A stretch of 38,730 nt of DNA from Clostridiaceae bacterium OM02-2AC (GTDB lineage: Bacteria; Bacillota_I; Bacilli_A; Erysipelotrichales; Erysipelotrichaceae): contig QULU01000026.1 of the NCBI GenBank assembly GCA_003481775.1, forward strand, positions 33,065 to 71,794, in the 5' to 3' direction. The notes under the pieces were generated by a model. That model made no database searches. It had not been told where the DNA came from and saw only the letters and a list, made by a program, of their open reading frames with translations. The translations under genes were made by a program, and so were the position numbers. Of this stretch, positions 27,242-35,829 are shown one piece after another; position 1 is the first letter of the stretch; every line of letters starts with the position of its first letter.

Positions 27242-29868
27242 CATTCGCTATGATCGTTTTTGTATTTTGTGACATCGATACACGATAACAGCACATATTT
27301 CCGGTGATTATACCATTCCACATAGGCTGCACTTGTCTTGATTACAGCCTGCATCCTGCTGTTATAAATATCTGCCGCAGCAGAGCTGTTATTGGCGGAT
27401 AGCTGTCGGATTGGACAGTCCTCACATGGTGTTTCCTTATTTCGAAAAGCCTTAAAGCAGATCATGCCTGTTTCAATACCCGGGAAAACCTGTGAAAGAT
27501 TCTGATTAAAATAGACCAGTTCAAAGGAATGCGGATCAATCACATATACGGCATTGCCGAGGTTGTCCAGCAGGGAGAGCAGTGTGTCTGTATATTTTTT
27601 CTGAAGCTTTCGCTGCCGCTGGTCCCGAAGGAAGGTGACGATCACTTCAAATACGGTACGGATATCATTGCGCTGTTCCCGATTAAAGCTGTGATTCCGC
27701 TGTAAATCCGCCAGTCCAATCAAAATATCGCGATGGGAGGAAATAGGAACAATCATATGTGCAACGGCATGTATGTTCAGCTTTACCAATATCTCTTTTG
27801 GAAGCGTATCGTAGCACTCCTGTTCCCGGTTTTCCATAAAAAGGATTTGATCATGCTCTGTATGCAGGGATTCCATAAAGTGAAGGACAGATGCCTGTTC
27901 TTCCGGAAGTAATGCTTCATACAGATTTTTATTCTCTTCACTCCAAAACAGGACAGGGGACAGCGTATTGCTTTCACTGTCAAAATCCATGACATAGAAA
28001 TACTGCATATTGTAATGCCGCGCGACCAGCTCCAGAATGGAACGTATTGTCATAGAATCCAGCTGATCTCTACGATAGAGGATGCGGAACACGTATTCTC
28101 CGATATTTCCTTCAAAGGGTTTATTCAGCTGGGTATCATGCTCACTATCAATATCAAGCGTTTCCACAATCTGTTGGTAGCGTTTCATTTTCTCCTCGTA
28201 TATGGACCATTTGTTTCTGCCATTCTTTTTACAGTGATACATAGCAGTGTCCGCTTTATCATAAAGCTCAGTGAAAACAGCGCCATGCTGCGGATAGCGG
28301 GATATTCCCATGGATATACTTGTACGTACCATATGATTTCCTGCGGTATAGGTATTCATCAGGGTCTGCCGCAGCTGGTCCGCAATCTGTTCTATATCAT
28401 CAAATTTCTCCAGCTGTGAAAAAAGAACGACAAATTCATCTCCTCCCAGGCGCCCCACCAGCGTATCCTGCGGACAGCATTCTCTTATTTTCTTTGCTGT
28501 TTCAGATAAAACGGCGTCCCCATACAGGTGTCCAAACGTATCATTGACCTCTTTAAAATTGTCGATATCCAATGTCATCAGCGCAAAGACCTGTTCCGGC
28601 TTTTGCTTCAAGAGTTCATCAGTATGCATCATGAAACCTTTTCGATTGTAGGTATTGGTTAACGCGTCGATTTGAACCTCTTCCTGCAGCCTTTCTTCCT
28701 TTTCCTTCTGATCCTGTATATCCTTAAGAAAAATACGTGCAAACAGATCGCTGTTCCCCTCCTTTTTTAGAAGATGAACACTGGCACTGATCCAGCGATA
28801 GCTGCCGCTTGCCTTTTTTTTGTATTCCACAACATATTCAAGCTTTCCTCTGGTGTATTCAAGCGTCAGGGCAGTGCAGTTTAATGCATTAAAAACAGCT
28901 GTCCTGAAATCCGGATGCACCCTTTGCAGGGTGGTTTTCAAAATTTCCTCATACATATCCTCAGACAGGGGCTTTCTCAGCTTTCCCTTTGCGTTTTTAT
29001 CAAGGATGGTGATGCTGTTCCTTGTGACATTGACCTCAAAAACACTGAGAAATCCTGTGGAGATGGCTTCCTGAAGGCCCAACTCGTTCTGATAGCTGTT
29101 TTCCAGCTGCTTCTGTTCACTGATATCCTTTGAAATTCCAATGGCTTTGATTGCTCTTCCCGCATCATCGAAAATAGTGGTACAGCAGATTTCCACCCAG
29201 CGTTCTTCCCCGTTTCTGTTACGCATATGCAACTGTCCGGATACTTTTTTTAAGCCTTCCTTCAGCCGTGCATACATGGTCTGTATTTCTTTGATGGAGT
29301 CCTCAAATACGATACCCTGTTCAATCAGGGATTCCGGTACGCCTTCAATGATGCCCTCATTTGGAAAAATTTCAGAAAACTGTCCACGCATAGTATCTAT
29401 ACGCTGTATTGTATGCTCCTTAATATCATATTCCCACAATGCGGTCCGGGCCTGCTGCAAAGCAATCTCATAGCGCTCCTGACTGATTTTCAGCTGACGC
29501 TGTACCTCAACAAGCTCCCGAACATCCGTAGATACATTGATATAGCCGATGTTATTGCCTTGCTCATCCCTGAGATAGGAAATATCAACGCGGTTGATGA
29601 TATCCCCGGGACCGCTCTGGATTACACCTTTTTCATTCCGCAGGAAGCGTTGGATACAGCAGTCATCCGTATGGCAATAGGGTGTATGAAAATTGCTGCA
29701 GGGCTGATTCAGCAGCTTCTCATAAGGAGGAGGAACAATCGCTCTTGCCGCAACATTGATATAGCGTACGATTTTATTCATATCTGTAACAATGACCGGA
29801 TTTGGAAGTGAATCCAGAATATTACGGTAATTATCAAGACGATCCCAGAATTGCTTCTGATCAGGCAT
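27241..29868 (-). CDS. PAS-GGDEF diguanylate cyclase with additional sensory domains
   Basis: 875 residues, no membrane segment seen. Order: PAS (about 10-120) with cysteines in a CSNFHTPYCHTDDCC pattern, second PAS (140-255), third PAS (265-385), GGDEF (about 395-555, motif G475-G-D-E-F479), a GAF-like region (about 590-740) and a C-terminal PAS with another cysteine group (CFKAF...PCEDCP). The intact GGDEF motif suggests it makes cyclic di-GMP; the RxxD inhibitory site upstream is not present. Start taken as ATG 29868 with GAGGTG upstream. It lies two genes upstream of the beta-glucoside enzymes, but behind its own promoter and terminator. Confidence 0.88.
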   Translation of the reverse strand: MPDQKQFWDRLDNYRNILDSLPNPVIVTDMNKIVRYINVAARAIVPPPYEKLLNQPCSNFHTPYCHTDDCCIQRFLRNEKGVIQSGPGDIINRVDISYLRDEQGNNIGYINVSTDVRELVEVQRQLKISQERYEIALQQARTALWEYDIKEHTIQRIDTMRGQFSEIFPNEGIIEGVPESLIEQGIVFEDSIKEIQTMYARLKEGLKKVSGQLHMRNRNGEERWVEICCTTIFDDAGRAIKAIGISKDISEQKQLENSYQNELGLQEAISTGFLSVFEVNVTRNSITILDKNAKGKLRKPLSEDMYEEILKTTLQRVHPDFRTAVFNALNCTALTLEYTRGKLEYVVEYKKKASGSYRWISASVHLLKKEGNSDLFARIFLKDIQDQKEKEERLQEEVQIDALTNTYNRKGFMMHTDELLKQKPEQVFALMTLDIDNFKEVNDTFGHLYGDAVLSETAKKIRECCPQDTLVGRLGGDEFVVLFSQLEKFDDIEQIADQLRQTLMNTYTAGNHMVRTSISMGISRYPQHGAVFTELYDKADTAMYHCKKNGRNKWSIYEEKMKRYQQIVETLDIDSEHDTQLNKPFEGNIGEYVFRILYRRDQLDSMTIRSILELVARHYNMQYFYVMDFDSESNTLSPVLFWSEENKNLYEALLPEEQASVLHFMESLHTEHDQILFMENREQECYDTLPKEILVKLNIHAVAHMIVPISSHRDILIGLADLQRNHSFNREQRNDIRTVFEVIVTFLRDQRQRKLQKKYTDTLLSLLDNLGNAVYVIDPHSFELVYFNQNLSQVFPGIETGMICFKAFRNKETPCEDCPIRQLSANNSSAAADIYNSRMQAVIKTSAAYVEWYNHRKYVLLSCIDVTKYKNDHSE

Positions 29869-29901
29869 CGGCGTCACCTCATTTCATTATTCTTGTGATA
29901 C

Positions 29902-29955
29902 GATAGATATGGAGCCATCTATCTTCATTATAGCGGATAAGCAGGGGCAGTTCAA
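29902..29955 (-). promoter_or_regulatory. Promoter of the GGDEF gene with inverted repeat at the start site
   Basis: Minus strand TTGAAC (29955-29950), 17-base spacer, TATAAT (29932-29927). At the expected transcription start is an inverted repeat GATAGAT-N8-ATCTATC (29902-29923), which could be an operator or a 5' hairpin. Confidence 0.75.
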
Positions 29956-30081
29956 ACAGTTCTCTGTTTTCTTTACGTATTTTGATTATTGGAAATGTTA
30001 TCCTTTGTAAAGTGGCTTGCAGATGATATGCAAAAGGTTTTCTTAACAATTCAAAAAAAGAGTTTCGTTTTAAAAAAGCAG

Positions 30082-30090
30082 TGCTATAAT
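30082..30090 (+). promoter_or_regulatory. Extended -10 promoter of lepB
   Basis: TGCTATAAT is a full extended -10 element, which explains the poor -35. It lies 31 bases upstream of the lepB ATG. Confidence 0.65.
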
Positions 30091-30120
30091 TAAACCATGC
30101 CGTTAAGGAAGGAGAGTACC

Positions 30121-30768
30121 ATGGATCAAAAAGAACATAAGGAAGAACAGTTCCAGGCAGTCATTGATGGAACGGAAAACATAAAGCCAAAAAAGAAAAA
30201 GGAAGAAAAGAAGGGCTTGAAATATGAGCTGCTGGATTTGTTGAAAACCTTTGTCATCTGCTTTGTATGCATCTTTCTGTTAACAAATTTTGTTATCAAG
30301 CCGGTGCGTGTCGATGGCAGAAGCATGGACCCTACGCTGGAGGACGGAGAAATCGGTCTCATGAATGTGTTCAGTGCAAGGTTTCAGGATATCAAACGCT
30401 TTGATGTTGTAGTGGTATACAATGAAGAGAAAAATGAAAACTGGGTAAAGCGTGTCATAGGGCTGCCGGGTGATACGATTTATGCAAAGGATGATGTTGT
30501 ATATGTGAATGGCATGCCGATCGAAGAGCCTTATCTGGACAATGATTATGCAAATCAGATTCGCAGTCATGGAAATAATTTTACTGAGGATTTTTCAAAG
30601 CGGACACTGAAGGATGATGAATATTTCCTGATGGGGGATAATCGTATAGTATCCTATGACTCCCGTCGCGTCGGACCATTCAAGCGCGAAGACATACGGG
30701 GGAAGGATGTTTATGTCCTGTTTCCGTTTCATAAGATCAAAATGGTACGCAATGGAGGTGCAGGATGA
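30121..30768 (+). CDS. lepB: Signal peptidase I
   Basis: 215 residues. A very lysine- and glutamate-rich cytosolic N-terminus (to about 35) precedes one membrane segment (about 39-60), the Gram-positive arrangement. Catalytic serine S68 in GRSMDPTL and general base K110 in NWVKRVIGLPGD are present, as are the later boxes FLMGDNR and DSRRVGPF. It cleaves signal peptides of exported proteins. The start is ATG 30121 behind GGAAGGAGAG; the upstream in-frame ATG 30097 has none. The next gene overlaps its stop (ATGA). Confidence 0.95.
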   Translation: MDQKEHKEEQFQAVIDGTENIKPKKKKEEKKGLKYELLDLLKTFVICFVCIFLLTNFVIKPVRVDGRSMDPTLEDGEIGLMNVFSARFQDIKRFDVVVVYNEEKNENWVKRVIGLPGDTIYAKDDVVYVNGMPIEEPYLDNDYANQIRSHGNNFTEDFSKRTLKDDEYFLMGDNRIVSYDSRRVGPFKREDIRGKDVYVLFPFHKIKMVRNGGAG

Positions 30769-31202
30769 AAACCTCTATATTTCGTGCAGAGCTGCCATTT
30801 CATGCGGAATCTGTCTGGGCGGTCATGACAGATACGACGCAGTATGCGTGGAGAAGTGATATAAAAGCCATAGAAACCGACAGTGATACGGTTTTTCGTG
30901 AAATCTATTCGAACGGAAACGAGACAGTTTTTACGATAACGGAAAAAGAGCCGTTTACACGTTATGCTTTCCATATGGAAAACAAACGCTTCAGCGGTGA
31001 ATGGTCAGGAACTTTAGAGGAGCTTGCACAAGGAGGCTGCCGTTTGATTCTGGAGGAGCGCATTGAAATACACAATCCGCTTATGCGTCTAGTGGCAGGC
31101 ATGGCATGGAATCTCAACAAGCTGCAACAGACCTATGTGCATGATATAAAGGAAGAACTTGTCAGGCGTAAGAATTGTAAGGAGGCATCTGCTTCGTTAT
31201 AA
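30765..31202 (+). CDS. SRPBCC-fold (START-like) protein
   Basis: 145 residues. The opening FRAELPFHAESVWAVMTDTTQYAWRSDI and the pattern of strands ending in a long C-terminal helix (NPLMRLVAGMAWNLNKLQQTYVHDIKEEL) are typical of polyketide-cyclase/SRPBCC ligand-binding proteins. Ligand unknown. It overlaps the lepB stop by four bases, so translation is coupled to signal peptidase, and its ribosome site (GGAGGTGCAGG) lies within lepB. Confidence 0.75.
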   Translation: MKTSIFRAELPFHAESVWAVMTDTTQYAWRSDIKAIETDSDTVFREIYSNGNETVFTITEKEPFTRYAFHMENKRFSGEWSGTLEELAQGGCRLILEERIEIHNPLMRLVAGMAWNLNKLQQTYVHDIKEELVRRKNCKEASASL

Positions 31203-31235
31203 TAGTATCAGTACAGTATGAGGAGGAGCTTACAT

Positions 31236-31520
31236 ATGGAATATCAGATTATGGTTGACGGAATTGAAATTCAGTCAAATGAACAGGTGAATGAGAAGGA
31301 AGCCCGTGCTTATATCAGCTACATCCGCAAGAACAATCCGAAAAAGGAAATTTCATCCGTTGAATTGAGCTTTGACGGTGAGGAGGTAGGCTTGGGCTAT
31401 CACCTGCAGCCGGAGGGCTTTGAAAAAATCAGACGCATTACCGGTTACCTTGTAGGAACTGTAGATCGCTTTAATAATGGAAAACGTGCGGAGGAGCATG
31501 ATCGCGTAAAGCACGCATAG
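31236..31520 (+). CDS. Stand-alone NrdD C-terminal (glycyl radical)-like mini-protein
   Basis: 94 residues, with AGGAGGAG at proper distance from ATG 31236. The C-terminal half (RRITGYLVGTVDRFNNGKRA and on to EEHDRVKH) resembles the C-terminal glycyl radical segment of anaerobic ribonucleotide reductase, where RxxGY carries the radical glycine; here that would be the glycine of ITGYL. The N-terminal half is unlike NrdD. It is closed by its own terminator. It may be a YfiD-like spare radical domain or simply a related small family whose name is inherited. Function unproven. Confidence 0.65.
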   Translation: MEYQIMVDGIEIQSNEQVNEKEARAYISYIRKNNPKKEISSVELSFDGEEVGLGYHLQPEGFEKIRRITGYLVGTVDRFNNGKRAEEHDRVKHA

Positions 31521-31542
31521 GCAGCAAAGCGCTGCTTTTTTT
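31519..31542 (+). terminator. Terminator of the lepB operon
   Basis: AGGCAGC (31519-31525) pairs with GCTGCTT (31531-31537) over an AAAGC loop, one G-U pair, and runs into seven or more T. The left arm overlaps the stop codon. Confidence 0.85.
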
Positions 31543-31633
31543 CTGGAAGATACCTTACAAATAGTAGAAATATTGCGTAACAAAAAAGCATTTTCTCAAA
31601 ATATGTAAAATTAAGTTAATTTTAAGATTTAAA

Positions 31634-31663
31634 ATGACAGTTTATGTGATTAGGTGGTATAAT
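31634..31663 (+). promoter_or_regulatory. Promoter of the coiled-coil membrane protein gene
   Basis: ATGACA (31634-31639), 18-base spacer, TATAAT (31658-31663). It sets a long 5' untranslated region of about 200 bases. Confidence 0.7.
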
Positions 31664-31668
31664 TATGC

Positions 31669-31867
31669 CGTAAGATTGCATATATTCATCTAGCCAATGA
31701 AATAAGGATATGTGACTTACGTAGCGAAATTTCTCTCTCCTCCTTTGAGAAGCAGAAATTCGATTCGGAGTGTTCGTAGGAGAACTATGAGCACTCTTTC
31801 ATTAAAATAAGGAAAAACGACAAAACGGTGTGCATAGATTATATACAATGACGTTGGAGGTTTGAAT
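31669..31867 (+). ncRNA. Structured 5' leader (candidate cis-regulatory RNA)
   Basis: The RNA should begin near 31670, right at a stem CGTAAG (31669-31674) with CTTACG (31716-31721), continued inside by GCATAT/ATATGT and TTCAT/ATGAA. A second hairpin pairs CGAAATTTCT (31725-31734) with AGAAATTCG (31754-31762), and a third pairs GAGTGTTC (31768-31775) with GAGCACTC (31789-31796). I recognise no known riboswitch class. The ribosome site GGAGG comes after the hairpins. Confidence 0.45.
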
Positions 31868-33208
31868 ATGGATGATAAAAGAAGAAATACCGGAAATGAT
31901 GAAGATATTGATTTATCCGGTATGATCAATGAATACAGCCAGGACAATGAATTGAGAAAGAAGATTGAGGAGCTGAAAAAGCAGAAGGAAGAAGAAAAAA
32001 GGATGTTTGCTTCTAAGCAGCAGGCCTCGGCAACAGGCAGCAGTATCTTTGACAGTATCAGTGAAACAGGTACCTTTAAACGGCCGGAAGCGGCAAAGCA
32101 GGGAGGTATTCCGGATATTCGGGTGGATGACACGCAGCTTGATAAGACAAGAGTAGGCTTTGATGATGATCCTGCCTATGATAAAACCCTGGTTATCATG
32201 AATAACAAGACGAAAGCATCTTCTGCAGATCAGACGCAGATTTTCGGTGAAGACCGCACCGCTGTTTTCCATACTATGGATGCGCAGGAATACGATGACA
32301 GTGAGGAAGAGGAAGCGGATACGGAGGAAGACGTCTATGAAGAGGACGACGATGATAATCTGCTTGCCCGTATAAAAGAGAAAAAGCAGCGCAAAGAGGA
32401 AGCAAAACGCAAGCTGCAGTACGATGATGATGAAGAGGAAGAGGAAGAGGATGATCCTGAGAAAAGCGCAAAGATGAATAAGATTATCACCTATGTTATT
32501 ATTGGTATCGTGGGTATCTGTATTATTGCCGGTGCTTTTTTCGGAGTGAAATATGTATTATCGAATTTCCTTGGTGGAAGTAGTGACAAGGATAAGGTAA
32601 CGGATAAAGTCGATACGGGCAAAAAGGATAAGAATGAGGGAAGCACGCAAAGCAATACGAAGCCGACGGATGATGAGGATGATGCCAAAAAGAATGAAAT
32701 CAAAACCAATCAGGCAGAGGCGGCTCAGCTGCAGAAACAGCTTGATCAATATGAATCACAGCTGGAGGAAGTGGAAAAAGAGCTTGCGGCTGCGAAAAAA
32801 GATAAAGAAGCTGCCCAGAGTGATTTAGATTCGTATAAAACTCTGTATGAGCAGTCTATTCAGCTGACCTCACAGGCGCAGGAGGTAAAGGCTGCCCTGG
32901 ATAAGGTAAACGAAAAACAGACAGCTGTGGATAGCGAAGCAGATCCGGATAAGAAAGCAGCATTGCAGAATGAGCTTTCGGTTTTAAATGAACAGTATCA
33001 GGCACTCCTTTCAAAATACGGTGCCACAAGCTATAATGAGCTGTATACCAAGAGCCAGCAGGCAAACAATGAATACAATACCAAGGCACAGGCGGCAGAA
33101 CAGAAAAAGAGCACTGCTGAAAGCAGTATCAGCTCACTGGAAAGCAGAAAGACGGATCTTGAAACTAAAATAGCCGATACGACTACGAAGCTAAATGCAT
33201 ATAACTAA
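31868..33208 (+). CDS. Membrane-anchored coiled-coil protein with acidic cytosolic domain
   Basis: 446 residues. Cytosolic part 1-205 is highly charged, with acidic runs near 144-163 and 186-197. Five D-x-T-x-[VIL] units lie between 87 and 133 (DDTQL, DKTRV, DKTLV, DQTQI, DRTAV). One membrane helix spans about 206-231. The outer part is a low-complexity linker to about 272, then a long coiled coil (275-446, many Q, E, K, A heptads). The topology (no signal peptide, single internal TM) fits an envelope or division-associated scaffold. I know no named family. ATG 31868 follows GGAGG. Confidence 0.8.
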   Translation: MDDKRRNTGNDEDIDLSGMINEYSQDNELRKKIEELKKQKEEEKRMFASKQQASATGSSIFDSISETGTFKRPEAAKQGGIPDIRVDDTQLDKTRVGFDDDPAYDKTLVIMNNKTKASSADQTQIFGEDRTAVFHTMDAQEYDDSEEEEADTEEDVYEEDDDDNLLARIKEKKQRKEEAKRKLQYDDDEEEEEEDDPEKSAKMNKIITYVIIGIVGICIIAGAFFGVKYVLSNFLGGSSDKDKVTDKVDTGKKDKNEGSTQSNTKPTDDEDDAKKNEIKTNQAEAAQLQKQLDQYESQLEEVEKELAAAKKDKEAAQSDLDSYKTLYEQSIQLTSQAQEVKAALDKVNEKQTAVDSEADPDKKAALQNELSVLNEQYQALLSKYGATSYNELYTKSQQANNEYNTKAQAAEQKKSTAESSISSLESRKTDLETKIADTTTKLNAYN

Positions 33209-33232
33209 CCGGTGGAACAAGCCGGTTTTTTT
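33207..33232 (+). terminator. Terminator overlapping the stop of the coiled-coil gene
   Basis: AACCGG (33207-33212) and CCGGTT (33222-33227) form a stem followed by T. The first two bases belong to the TAA stop. Confidence 0.85.
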
Positions 33233-33389
33233 GTTACTGTTCATCAACCCCCCCTGCTATATCGTTAGGGAATCCGAATTATGGCAAATAACATCCAAGA
33301 CCTCTAATATTTTGTGCTGGCTCTTTCAGAATTTGTCTGGGATATTGTAACGATTTCTCTACCAGTTTTGTAAGGTAGTCATTATTAAA

Positions 33390-33418
33390 TTGTCATTTTT
33401 TTGCCGCAATGCTATAAT
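33390..33418 (+). promoter_or_regulatory. Promoter of the O-antigen ligase-like gene
   Basis: TTGTCA (33390-33395), 17-base spacer, TATAAT (33413-33418) preceded by TGC, an extended -10 as well. Confidence 0.85.
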
Positions 33419-33451
33419 AGGTTTACTTTGTTTAGGAATGGAGGGAAACAG

Positions 33452-34657
33452 ATGGAGAGAATTTCCGCTTTTCTGCACCGTAAACTCGATAACTTCACAC
33501 TGGATGAATATATTATTATGTTCGTTGTGTGTTCCATATTCCTGCCCTTTGAATTTCCGCTGCTGGCGATAGCAGGTGTACTTCTTTACTTGTGTGCGAC
33601 AAGAAGGATGAAGGGAATCATTCAGGCAGTTCCAAAATCAGGATTTATGATTGTATTCTGCATTCTGACTTCTGCTGTTGCATTTATCAGCGGAAATCTG
33701 CTGGGAGGTGTCTGCGGTATTGGCATTCTGCTGCTGATGCTGTTTATATTCTATTTCCGTACCGTCATTAACAAGCGCTTATTTGAATTGCTGATGGATG
33801 CCTGCTGCATCATATCCCTTTTCTGCTTCGGCTGGGCGATGATGGAATATTGCAGAATCATTGATCGATTAAACTACAGCTTCCTTCAGCTGAAGGTGGA
33901 AAACAGTCCGAAGGATCGTATCAATTCCACATTTTTTAACGCAAATTATTATGCGATGATGATTGAATTCATCGTATTGATCTGTGTTTATAAGATGATG
34001 CAGGTGAAAACCCTGCGCCGCATCGTATTTTACATAGTAACCATCGTATGCAATCTGTTTGCCTTATATTTGAGCGGCTCCAGAACCGCATGGATTCCTT
34101 TCGTTGTGACCATTCCGTTTATGTTTCTAATCAATAAACGCTTTGCTTATTTTACCGCGTCCATGGCGGGGATTGGCGGTGCCGGTCTGCTGGTACTGCT
34201 GGAACCAAAGCTGATGCAGCGAGCTACGATTTTTCAGGATTTTGCCAAGCGCAGTAATATCTGGGAAACCGCAATCAAGGGCATACAGGCACATCCACTG
34301 CTTGGCGAGGGACCGCTGACCTACTTCCATATATATAAGCAGTATCATGGACATCCTACACAGCATGCGCACAGTGTTTATCTGGACCCGATATTGAGCC
34401 ACGGTATCATCGGAGTCATTCTGGCGGGGATCTACCTCGCAGGAAATCTGAAGGAAGTGTATCTGCTGCTGAAACGCAGAATCGATCTGCGTCTGTTTTC
34501 TCTGATTGCAGCCTTTATCCTAACCGTTTTGATTCATGGTATTCTGGATTACACTGTATATTGGGTACAGACTGGTATGCTGTTTTTGATTGTTTTATCC
34601 GCATCCAGCATGTATTTTCATAAAGAACAACCATATGTATTGCAGGAGGAAAATTAA
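33452..34657 (+). CDS. O-antigen ligase/polymerase (Wzy/WaaL)-like membrane protein
   Basis: 401 residues with about ten membrane segments. The large loop RSNIWETAIKGIQAHPLLGEGPLTYF followed by HAHSVYLDPILSHGIIG is the hallmark of the PF04932 ligase/polymerase family, as is the SGSRTAW segment before it. Members polymerise or attach surface glycans. Start at ATG 33452, behind GGAGGG; the earlier in-frame ATG overlaps the promoter. No glycosyltransferase genes are beside it, so the glycan cannot be named. Confidence 0.8.
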   Translation: MERISAFLHRKLDNFTLDEYIIMFVVCSIFLPFEFPLLAIAGVLLYLCATRRMKGIIQAVPKSGFMIVFCILTSAVAFISGNLLGGVCGIGILLLMLFIFYFRTVINKRLFELLMDACCIISLFCFGWAMMEYCRIIDRLNYSFLQLKVENSPKDRINSTFFNANYYAMMIEFIVLICVYKMMQVKTLRRIVFYIVTIVCNLFALYLSGSRTAWIPFVVTIPFMFLINKRFAYFTASMAGIGGAGLLVLLEPKLMQRATIFQDFAKRSNIWETAIKGIQAHPLLGEGPLTYFHIYKQYHGHPTQHAHSVYLDPILSHGIIGVILAGIYLAGNLKEVYLLLKRRIDLRLFSLIAAFILTVLIHGILDYTVYWVQTGMLFLIVLSASSMYFHKEQPYVLQEEN

Positions 34658-34671
34658 ATCCTCCTTTTTTT
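34644..34671 (+). terminator. Terminator overlapping the stop of the ligase gene
   Basis: AGGAGGA (34644-34650) and TCCTCCT (34659-34665) form a perfect stem followed by T. The TAA stop is in the loop. Confidence 0.9.
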
Positions 34672-34678
34672 GTACAGA

Positions 34679-34697
34679 ACGGCTGAAGCCGTCTTTT
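34679..34697 (+). terminator. Second, tandem terminator
   Basis: ACGGC (34679-34683), TGAA loop, GCCGT (34688-34692), then CTTTTG. It backs up the terminator eight bases upstream. Confidence 0.6.
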
Positions 34698-35086
34698 GTG
34701 TGCTATGGATTCTATCGTTCAAACAGCGGATTCATATAGTGAATGAAGCAAATAATAAAAGCAAGCATAAGTGCTGGCTATATCGTAAAAGCAGCTCTCT
34801 GCATAATCAAGGAATCGATGTCTGTTCTTTTTAAATTCACACAGTATTCAATACCCTATCACCATAGCAGCAATCCGGAGAGAATCAGCCTTCACAGCAA
34901 GGATAGCTACAGCAAGCCTACAGCCATTCGTATAGCGGAACCAAAAGACACTATTGCGGCAGAGGGCGACACTAGCTCTGCGCTTTCTTAACACTATGCC
35001 GTTTTTTTCCACATCTATCCATCCCCTTTTCGTTTACAACCTCCTGGAATTGCGTTATTTTTATACTAGAGAAGTAGGTGTTGAAT
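34698..35086. other. Intergenic region before the deacetylase gene
   Basis: About 390 bases. An 82-codon frame (34743-34991) has no ribosome site and no coding-like codon pattern, so I do not call it. A -10-like TATACT lies near 35062, 25 bases before the next gene. Confidence 0.5.
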
Positions 35087-35824
35087 ATGAAGCTAATTAT
35101 ACGTGCAGATGATTTTGGATTCAGTGAAGCAGTAAACTATGGTGTTATGAAAGCATTTCGGGGCGGACTGGTAAAAAATATCGGACTGATGAGCAATATG
35201 CCCTATGCGCAGCATGCATATGATTTGATCAAAGGCAAGGATGTGGCACTGGGATTGCATGTCAATCTGATTCTCGGTACTCCCTGTGCAGAAGCAGCAC
35301 AGCTTTCCTCTCTGCTCGATGAACAGGGGCAGCTGTTGTCCTCCCGTTTGCGCAGGCAGGAAATGAAACAGGGAATTGACGGCTTTGTATATGAGGATGT
35401 CTTTTGCGAAACAAAAGCGCAAATCGAGCGGTTTATTTCTATTTGTGGGAAACTGCCGGACTATATTGATGCACATGCAGTTTGTACACCGGTCTCAAAA
35501 AGGGCAATCAGTGATGTGGCAGACCTCTATGCTATCCATGTGCGGGGACATTGCAGGGATGCACGCTGGGAGGAGATTCAAAAGGATTTTACTAATGAGG
35601 ACTTTTACCGGCAGAAGCTGCCCTTTGTAGATTTTTTCCAGTCTTATCTGGAGTATAGTAACCGCATCAGTCTTATCGTATTTCATCCGGGCTTTCTTGA
35701 TTATGATGTGGTAAGCAAATCATCACTTACTGTCAATCGCTGTCTGGATGCCGCCTTGTTATGCGATGAGGAAGTGAAAGAATTTTTAGGCAGTCATAGC
35801 CTGTTGTCATTTAAGGAGCTGTAG
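35087..35824 (+). CDS. ChbG/YdjC-family carbohydrate deacetylase
   Basis: 245 residues. Family landmarks are the N-terminal RADDFGFSEAVNYG (metal-binding aspartates), GLHVNLILG (histidine), DAHAVC (histidine) and VFHPGF. ChbG removes an N-acetyl group from chitobiose-6-phosphate or similar sugars. ATG 35087 follows AGGTG; ATG with GTG 35078 is less likely. The gene stops 5 bases before a LevR-type regulator whose ribosome site is within it, so it may belong to a PTS sugar pathway continuing to the right of the window. Confidence 0.85.
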   Translation: MKLIIRADDFGFSEAVNYGVMKAFRGGLVKNIGLMSNMPYAQHAYDLIKGKDVALGLHVNLILGTPCAEAAQLSSLLDEQGQLLSSRLRRQEMKQGIDGFVYEDVFCETKAQIERFISICGKLPDYIDAHAVCTPVSKRAISDVADLYAIHVRGHCRDARWEEIQKDFTNEDFYRQKLPFVDFFQSYLEYSNRISLIVFHPGFLDYDVVSKSSLTVNRCLDAALLCDEEVKEFLGSHSLLSFKEL

Positions 35825-35829
35825 TTAGA

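Noticed and set aside
34743..34991. 82-codon plus-strand frame between the ligase and deacetylase genes
   Set aside because: No ribosome site, no codon bias and no recognisable domain; treated as chance.
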